From positions 1-64,000 of the forward strand of contig QHYH01000110.1 of assembly GCA_003223215.1 (NCBI GenBank): a stretch of DNA of 64,000 nucleotides. The letters run 5' to 3'. Each line of letters begins with the position of its first letter. The stretch's first letter is position 1. The notes below the pieces were generated by a model that had not been told where the DNA came from, searched no databases, and saw only the letters and a list, made by a program, of their open reading frames with translations. This DNA is from Acidobacteriota bacterium (lineage in GTDB: Bacteria > Acidobacteriota > Terriglobia > Acidiferrales > UBA7541). Shown here piece after piece: positions 59,978-64,000 of this stretch. Both the position numbers and the translations under genes were made by a program.

Positions 59978-61570
59978 ATGAAAGTCATCGTCGCGGACAA
60001 GATCAGTGAGCGAGGCGTGAAACTGTTGAAGGAGCAGGACGGCTGGACGACCGTCCTGACCACAAAAGAGACGCTCGAAGCGGAAATTACCGATGCCGAT
60101 GCATTGATCGTGCGCAGCGCGACGAAAGTCACCGAGCATCTGCTCGCCAGGGCCCCTAAGCTGCGCGCGGTGGGCCGCGCTGGCGTCGGCGTGGACAATA
60201 TTAATTTGGAAGCAGCCACGAAGCGCGGCGTGCTGGTGATGAGCACGCCCGGCGGAAACTCCGTGAGCGTGGCCGAGCATACCTTCGCTTTGCTTCTGTC
60301 GCTTGCGCGGCAGGTGCCGCGGCTGGACAGAGCTATCCACGAGGGGCGCTGGGAAAAATCCTCCGCAGCGGGAACCGAAGTGCGCGGGAAAACGCTCGGG
60401 CTTGTGGGCCTCGGAAGAATCGGGAGCGAAGTGGCCGTGCGCGCGGAGGCGTTTGATATGCGCGTGCTGGCTTACGACCCATTCATCAGCGAAGCGGCGG
60501 CGCATGAAATATCGGTCGAACTTGTGCCGCTTGACCAGCTGTTGGCGGAGAGCGACTTTGTTTCCCTGCACGCGGCGCTCAGTCCGGCGACGCAGAATCT
60601 CATCAGCGCGGCAAATATCCAGAAAATGAAAAAAGGCGCGCGCATCATTAACACCGCGCGCGGTGAATTGGTGGACGAAAGCGCGCTGGCGGCCGCGTTA
60701 AAAAGCGGCAAGCTTGCCGGCGCGGCGGTGGACGTGTTCTCGGAAGAACCTCCGAAAAACTCTCCTTTGGTCGGACTGCCTTACGTGATTGCCACGCCGC
60801 ACGTGGCGGGTTCGACCGCGGAAGCGCAGGAGGAAGTCGGCACGCAAGTGGCCGTGCAGATCAAGGATTACCTTGCGGAAGGAATTATCCGCAATGCGGT
60901 GAATCTTCCGGCGCTGTCGGCTGATCAATACCGTCGCGTGCGGCCCTATCTGGAGTTGGCGGAGCGGCTCGGGTCGCTGGTTTCGCAAGCAGCGCCTGCA
61001 CGCCCCGCCCGAATTCGCATTCGCTACGCGGGCGAGGTCGCCGAAGTAGGCACGCACTTGCTCCGGAGCGCGGTGCTCTCAGGTGTGCTGAACGCGGTCT
61101 TGGACCAGAAGGTCAACGTGGTGAACGCGTCGGCGATAGCCGCGGCACGCGGCCTAAGCGTTGAGGAAGAAACACGAAGGCGCGAACGCGGCTTCCCGAA
61201 CACCTTGGAAGTCTCGGCGCTGCCGGAAAAGACAGGCTCGGCGTGCGGCTTTACGGCGGAGGGAACGGTTGTGCATGACGGCTCGCCGCGCGTCCTCGCG
61301 ATCGAGGGTATTCCGCTCGAAGCCCAGCTCGAGGGGACAATCCTCTATTTGCGGAACCGCGACGAGCCGGGCGTGATTGGCCAAGTGGGAACGACGCTCG
61401 GAAAGCTTGGAGTGAATATCGCGACGTTTGCCTTGGGTCGGCGCGAAGCCGTCCAGGGAGCAGAAGCTGCTGCGCTCGTGCGCGTGGACGGCGTGGTTTC
61501 CCCATCCATTCTGGAGCCCATCCGCGCGATTCCCGCCATTACCGAGGCCAAGTTGCTCCGGCTGTCCTAG
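59978..61570 (+). CDS. serA: D-3-phosphoglycerate dehydrogenase
   Basis: The enzyme oxidises 3-phosphoglycerate as the first step of serine synthesis. At 530 residues it has the long form: substrate and NAD domains (GLVGLGRIGSEVAVRAEAF), catalytic Arg in NTARGELVD, Glu in FSEEPPK, His in TPHVAGSTAEAQ. An allosteric substrate-binding (ASB) domain (about 320-450) and a C-terminal ACT domain (LYLRNRDEPGVIGQVGTTLGKL) follow, normally the serine feedback site. The ATG follows GGGGCGG. The TBDR promoter duplication begins nine bases after its stop. Confidence 0.95.
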   Translation: MKVIVADKISERGVKLLKEQDGWTTVLTTKETLEAEITDADALIVRSATKVTEHLLARAPKLRAVGRAGVGVDNINLEAATKRGVLVMSTPGGNSVSVAEHTFALLLSLARQVPRLDRAIHEGRWEKSSAAGTEVRGKTLGLVGLGRIGSEVAVRAEAFDMRVLAYDPFISEAAAHEISVELVPLDQLLAESDFVSLHAALSPATQNLISAANIQKMKKGARIINTARGELVDESALAAALKSGKLAGAAVDVFSEEPPKNSPLVGLPYVIATPHVAGSTAEAQEEVGTQVAVQIKDYLAEGIIRNAVNLPALSADQYRRVRPYLELAERLGSLVSQAAPARPARIRIRYAGEVAEVGTHLLRSAVLSGVLNAVLDQKVNVVNASAIAAARGLSVEEETRRRERGFPNTLEVSALPEKTGSACGFTAEGTVVHDGSPRVLAIEGIPLEAQLEGTILYLRNRDEPGVIGQVGTTLGKLGVNIATFALGRREAVQGAEAAALVRVDGVVSPSILEPIRAIPAITEAKLLRLS

Positions 61571-61578
61571 GGGAAGAA

Positions 61579-61690
61579 CTAGTACTCTCGAAACGACCCT
61601 CGTCCATCATTCGGAAAAAACGAATTAAACCGATTTGATAAAGAATTTAGAAGAACTTTCCTTGACAGAAATATGAACCTGTCCTAAAAG
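61579..61690 (+). repeat. TonB-receptor promoter/leader repeat, copy A
   Basis: The 112-base segment starts CTAGTACTCTCGAAACGAC, includes TTAAACCGATTTGATAAAG and TTGACAG (61662), and ends TGTCCTAAAAG. It recurs at 62588-62709 with scattered changes and an insert. TTGACA here is a plausible -35 with TAAAAG 17 bases on, a weak -10. Right after the repeat the sequence joins the middle of a receptor gene. Confidence 0.75.
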
Positions 61691-62344
61691 TATAGCAACT
61701 ACGCGAACTCGGATTTTGACCTCCGTCACGTCGTCAATGTGAATGCGATCTACGAGCTTCCCTTTGGGCGCGGCAAACTCCTGGCTGGCGGAGCCGGGCG
61801 GGGGCTGGATGCTCTCATCGGCGGCTGGCAGCTATCTGGTATTTTCCGCTGGAACACAGGTTTGCCGGTCAGCGCTCCGATCGACGACGCACGCTGGGCG
61901 ACGAATTTCCAGGTCCAGTCTTGGACGAGCTTGACCAGACCACTAAGCACCTGTGTCACCAAGGGAAACGCTACTACTGCTCCGAAGCTTTTTGGCTGTG
62001 ATCCGACATTTGCTTATCAGAGCTTCCGGAATGCCTATCCGGGAGAAACCGGAATGCGGAATATCTTCCAGCTACCGGGGCAAACCAACCTTGACGCCGG
62101 ACTCAGCAAGTCGTTCAGCTTGCCATGGAGCGAAAAACAGAAATTGCAGCTCCGTTGGGAGGTTTTCAACGTGGCTAATTTCCAGCCGTTGGGTGTGCTC
62201 GACAACAGCCGCAGCGGTTTCGGCATCGCATCTGACCCGTTGGTCCGGAACCTACAACCTGCAAAGAACTTCTCCAATTTCACGGCTATTCAGACAACGG
62301 CCGCTCCACGCTCCATGCAGGTCGGCCTTCGTTATTCCTTCTGA
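61691..62344 (+). pseudogene. C-terminal fragment of an Oar-type TonB-dependent receptor
   Basis: About 217 codons remain, reading YSNYANSDFDLRHVVNVNAI, then PFGRGKLL, IGGWQLSGIFRWNTGLPVS, QLRWEVFNVANFQPLGVL and an aromatic end (MQVGLRYSF), which is the outer-membrane barrel C-terminus. The signal peptide, regulatory-like domain, plug and most of the barrel (normally about 1,000 residues) are gone. The frame begins directly at the end of promoter repeat copy A, so one deletion has fused the promoter to the 3' part. An ATG or GTG early in the fragment could be used, but no ribosome site is evident. Confidence 0.85.
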
Positions 62345-62360
62345 GGACTATTCATTTTTG

Positions 62361-62398
62361 GCCGCCGGGTGGTAAATGCTTCCCGGCGGCTTTTTTTT
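62361..62398 (+). terminator. Strong rho-independent terminator after the receptor fragment
   Basis: GCCGCCGGG (62361-62369) and CCCGGCGGC (62382-62390) form a perfect 9-bp stem with a 12-base loop, followed by eight Ts. It lies 16 bases after the fragment's stop codon and would shield the second receptor promoter from read-through. Confidence 0.92.
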
Positions 62399-62587
62399 CT
62401 CGCAACGATTCGGCTAGAGATGGCGCCGGGGGAATCGAAGGTCTTCAGGTCTTCTGATGGGTTGGCCGGAACGAAAGTGGAAGGGGACGAGAATCATGCT
62501 GGCCCGCCCGCCAGTGTCGCAAGGGGGTGGCGGCTTTTTCCTATCCCATGGTGTCCAGGTGTAATCTCATAGGTCTTAGCGCAGGGC

Positions 62588-62709
62588 CTAGTACTCTCGA
62601 AACGACACTCTCCCGTCATCCGAAAATCCACTTAAACCGATTTGATAAAGGGTCTAGAAGAAAGGTTAAGAAAGGTCCCTTGACAGAAAGCCTCAAACTG
62701 TCCTAAAAG
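62588..62709 (+). repeat. TonB-receptor promoter/leader repeat, copy B
   Basis: Second copy of the segment at 61579, about 122 bases including a short purine-rich insert. TTGACA lies at 62680. Unlike copy A, the right end continues into the complete inverted repeat TGTCCTA-AAAGC-TAGGACA (62699-62717). It lies about 170 bases upstream of the intact receptor start, so it is the probable native form of this promoter region. Confidence 0.75.
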
Positions 62710-62717
62710 CTAGGACA
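62699..62717. promoter_or_regulatory. Perfect 7-bp inverted repeat at the receptor promoter
   Basis: TGTCCTA and TAGGACA are perfect inverted repeats around AAAGC, overlapping the place where a -10 element or transcription start would follow TTGACA at 62680. It may be an operator or a 5' hairpin. In copy A only the left arm survives. Confidence 0.5.
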
Positions 62718-62881
62718 ACGGTTGCTGTCGAGTAGCGGGGAAGGTTGCCTAAAGTCTATCTACTTTTTGGTTTAGAAGCATGAAGCCTTAGGCCACCTGA
62801 AGGCCACCTGGCCTTTCGGTTTCCCGGCGCCTTCTGCCTGCTCTTGTCCCATTCAGTAAAGGTGCGCGAAAGGAGCAGTCT

Positions 62882-64000
62882 ATGAAGCGGTCATTTCTTA
62901 TTGGCAGTCTCGCGGTGTTGGTCTGCCTGCTACTCTTCCCGGGAACCGGCTGGGGACAGACCGGCGCATCGACCATTCGCGGAAGCGTGAAAGATCAATC
63001 CGGCGCGCTCGTTTCCGGTGCAACGGTGACGCTCACCAATCTAGAGACGAACGCCGTTCGGACTGCAGAAACCACGACGTCGGGGGCATTCGCATTTGAA
63101 CTTGTTCCGGTTGGCGATTACGAAGTAAGAATTGAGGCGAAGGGCTTCCGAAAATCGATTGTCCGCCCAGTGCAGGCTCTCGTGGCAAACGTGACCGATG
63201 TCCCCGTGACACTGGAGATCGGCGAATTGAGCTCGACGGTGACCGTTGAGGCCGCGGAGGCCACGGTTCAGGTAAACACGCAAGATGCGACACTGGGTAA
63301 CAACTTCGTTGCGCAACAAATCACGCAACTTCCCATGGAATCGCGCAACGTCCTCTCGCTCTTGACGCTGCAGGCACAAGTGACCCCGGACGGATACGTG
63401 GCCGGGGGACGCAGCGATCAGTCGAACGTTACGCTGGACGGTGTGGACATTAACGACGCGGAGACCAGCGATGTTAAAGCGCCGGTGCTGCGCTTAAATG
63501 CCGAAGCCATCGAAGAGTTTCGGGTAGTTACGGTGGGATCCAACGCCGACGAAGGGCGGTCGTCCGCGGCGCAAATCAATCTTGTGACGAAGAGCGGCAC
63601 GAATTCGTGGCATGGATCGGCGTTCGAATTCCACCGTAACACGATTTTTACCGCGAACGACTTGTTCAACAAACTTAGCGGTGTGGATCGTCCAAAGCTT
63701 CTCCGCAACGTGTTTGGTGGAACGCTGGGCGGACCAATCGCGAAGAACAAGCTATTTTTCTTTTATAGCTATGAGGCGAGGCGCGACGCGAGTGGTACCT
63801 CGATTACGTCCCTGGTGCCTCTCTCCGTATTGGGGCAAGGTCAGCTCATCGTGAACGCCCAGCGTTGCACCAAGGCGGTTCCACCGGCCACCACGGATAC
63901 ATGCGAGACGCCGCAAACCTTCACACTTACCACTCCTCAACTCGACAATGCCTGGAACGTAGTGCATACAAACCCAATTGCCATTCAGACCCTCAAGGAT
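62882..64000 (+). CDS. TonB-dependent receptor, Oar/CarO-like (3' end beyond window)
   Basis: This frame is missing from the ORF track because it has no stop before the window ends. The ATG at 62882 follows AAGGAG. The visible 373 residues have a signal peptide (GSLAVLVCLLLFPGTGWGQ) and a carboxypeptidase-regulatory-like Ig domain (about 30-115: IRGSVKDQSGALVSGATVTL, FELVPVGDYEVRIEAKGF). A plug domain follows: LPMESRNVLSLLTL, NVTLDGVDIND, IEEFRVVTVGSNADEGRSSA. The first barrel strands (WHGSAFEFHRN, FGGTLGGPIAKNKLFFFYSYE) end the window. It should import large or complexed nutrients using TonB energy; the substrate is unknown. Confidence 0.93.
   Translation, partial: MKRSFLIGSLAVLVCLLLFPGTGWGQTGASTIRGSVKDQSGALVSGATVTLTNLETNAVRTAETTTSGAFAFELVPVGDYEVRIEAKGFRKSIVRPVQALVANVTDVPVTLEIGELSSTVTVEAAEATVQVNTQDATLGNNFVAQQITQLPMESRNVLSLLTLQAQVTPDGYVAGGRSDQSNVTLDGVDINDAETSDVKAPVLRLNAEAIEEFRVVTVGSNADEGRSSAAQINLVTKSGTNSWHGSAFEFHRNTIFTANDLFNKLSGVDRPKLLRNVFGGTLGGPIAKNKLFFFYSYEARRDASGTSITSLVPLSVLGQGQLIVNAQRCTKAVPPATTDTCETPQTFTLTTPQLDNAWNVVHTNPIAIQTLKD

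Overview
This window (about 60% GC by eye, densely coded on both strands) looks like chromosomal DNA of an acidobacterium. The inference rests on gene content, not on a marker gene: an Oar/CarO-type TonB-dependent receptor with an N-terminal carboxypeptidase-regulatory-like domain next to a broken paralogue, a tandem pair of DUF3857/transglutaminase-like proteins, two ECF sigma factors, PilZ proteins, a large LmbE-type (PIG-L) deacetylase, a VWFA-like secreted protein and many GTG/TTG starts. No rRNA, CRISPR array, intact prophage or intact transposase was seen.

Layout. 1-2.3 kb: a MazF/PemK toxin-like gene, a zinc-ribbon plus DUF2007-like protein, a frameshifted membrane protein gene and a scrap of RHS-repeat DNA. 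2.3-8.5 kb: a damaged tripartite efflux locus (RND permease lacking its N-terminus and frameshifted, intact TolC-like protein, intact porin, and a 5'-truncated membrane-fusion protein fragment on the opposite strand). 8.5-14 kb: a secreted protein of unknown function, a DUF420-like membrane protein, cupredoxin and metallophosphoesterase run, divergent from an ECF sigma/anti-sigma pair. 14-17.8 kb: a decayed coiled-coil gene, a second ECF sigma factor, two PilZ proteins and a Cys-rich membrane protein. 17.8-31 kb: citrate synthase, pirin with a palindromic promoter, SerC, transglutaminase-like protein, RNase R, RtcB, a urate-oxidase-N membrane protein, an acetyl-CoA hydrolase/transferase family enzyme, tRNA-Leu(CAG), and several gene relics. 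31-43.5 kb: LmbE-type protein, APC permease, TPR protein, IPT/PD40-like lipoprotein, GlpX, M14 peptidase, LysE exporter. 43.6-43.9 kb: a reverse-transcriptase relic. 44-54.4 kb: GpmI, a 2-hydroxyacid dehydrogenase, VWFA-like protein, M20 peptidase, pyruvate kinase, rhomboid protease, OPT transporter. 54.7-64 kb: DUF3857 pair, DoxX, YqeY, SerA, then a truncated and a (window-cut) TonB-dependent receptor behind duplicated promoter regions.

Functionally the window mixes core carbon metabolism (citrate synthase, GlpX, GpmI, pyruvate kinase), serine synthesis (SerC and SerA, 38 kb apart), RNA processing (RNase R, RtcB), and envelope or peptide/amino-acid handling (M14, M20, OPT, APC, LysE, TBDR). 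The striking feature is gene decay: at least eight relics, several split by what looks like a single base. The most unusual candidates are a twice-repeated hairpin leader with a compensatory base change around a small gene (29.6-30.2 kb), the reverse-transcriptase relic, the duplicated TBDR promoter with a precise deletion scar, the RHS/RND fusion junction, and the active/inactive transglutaminase-like pair. I did not find a convincing complete new system; the leader element is the best lead.
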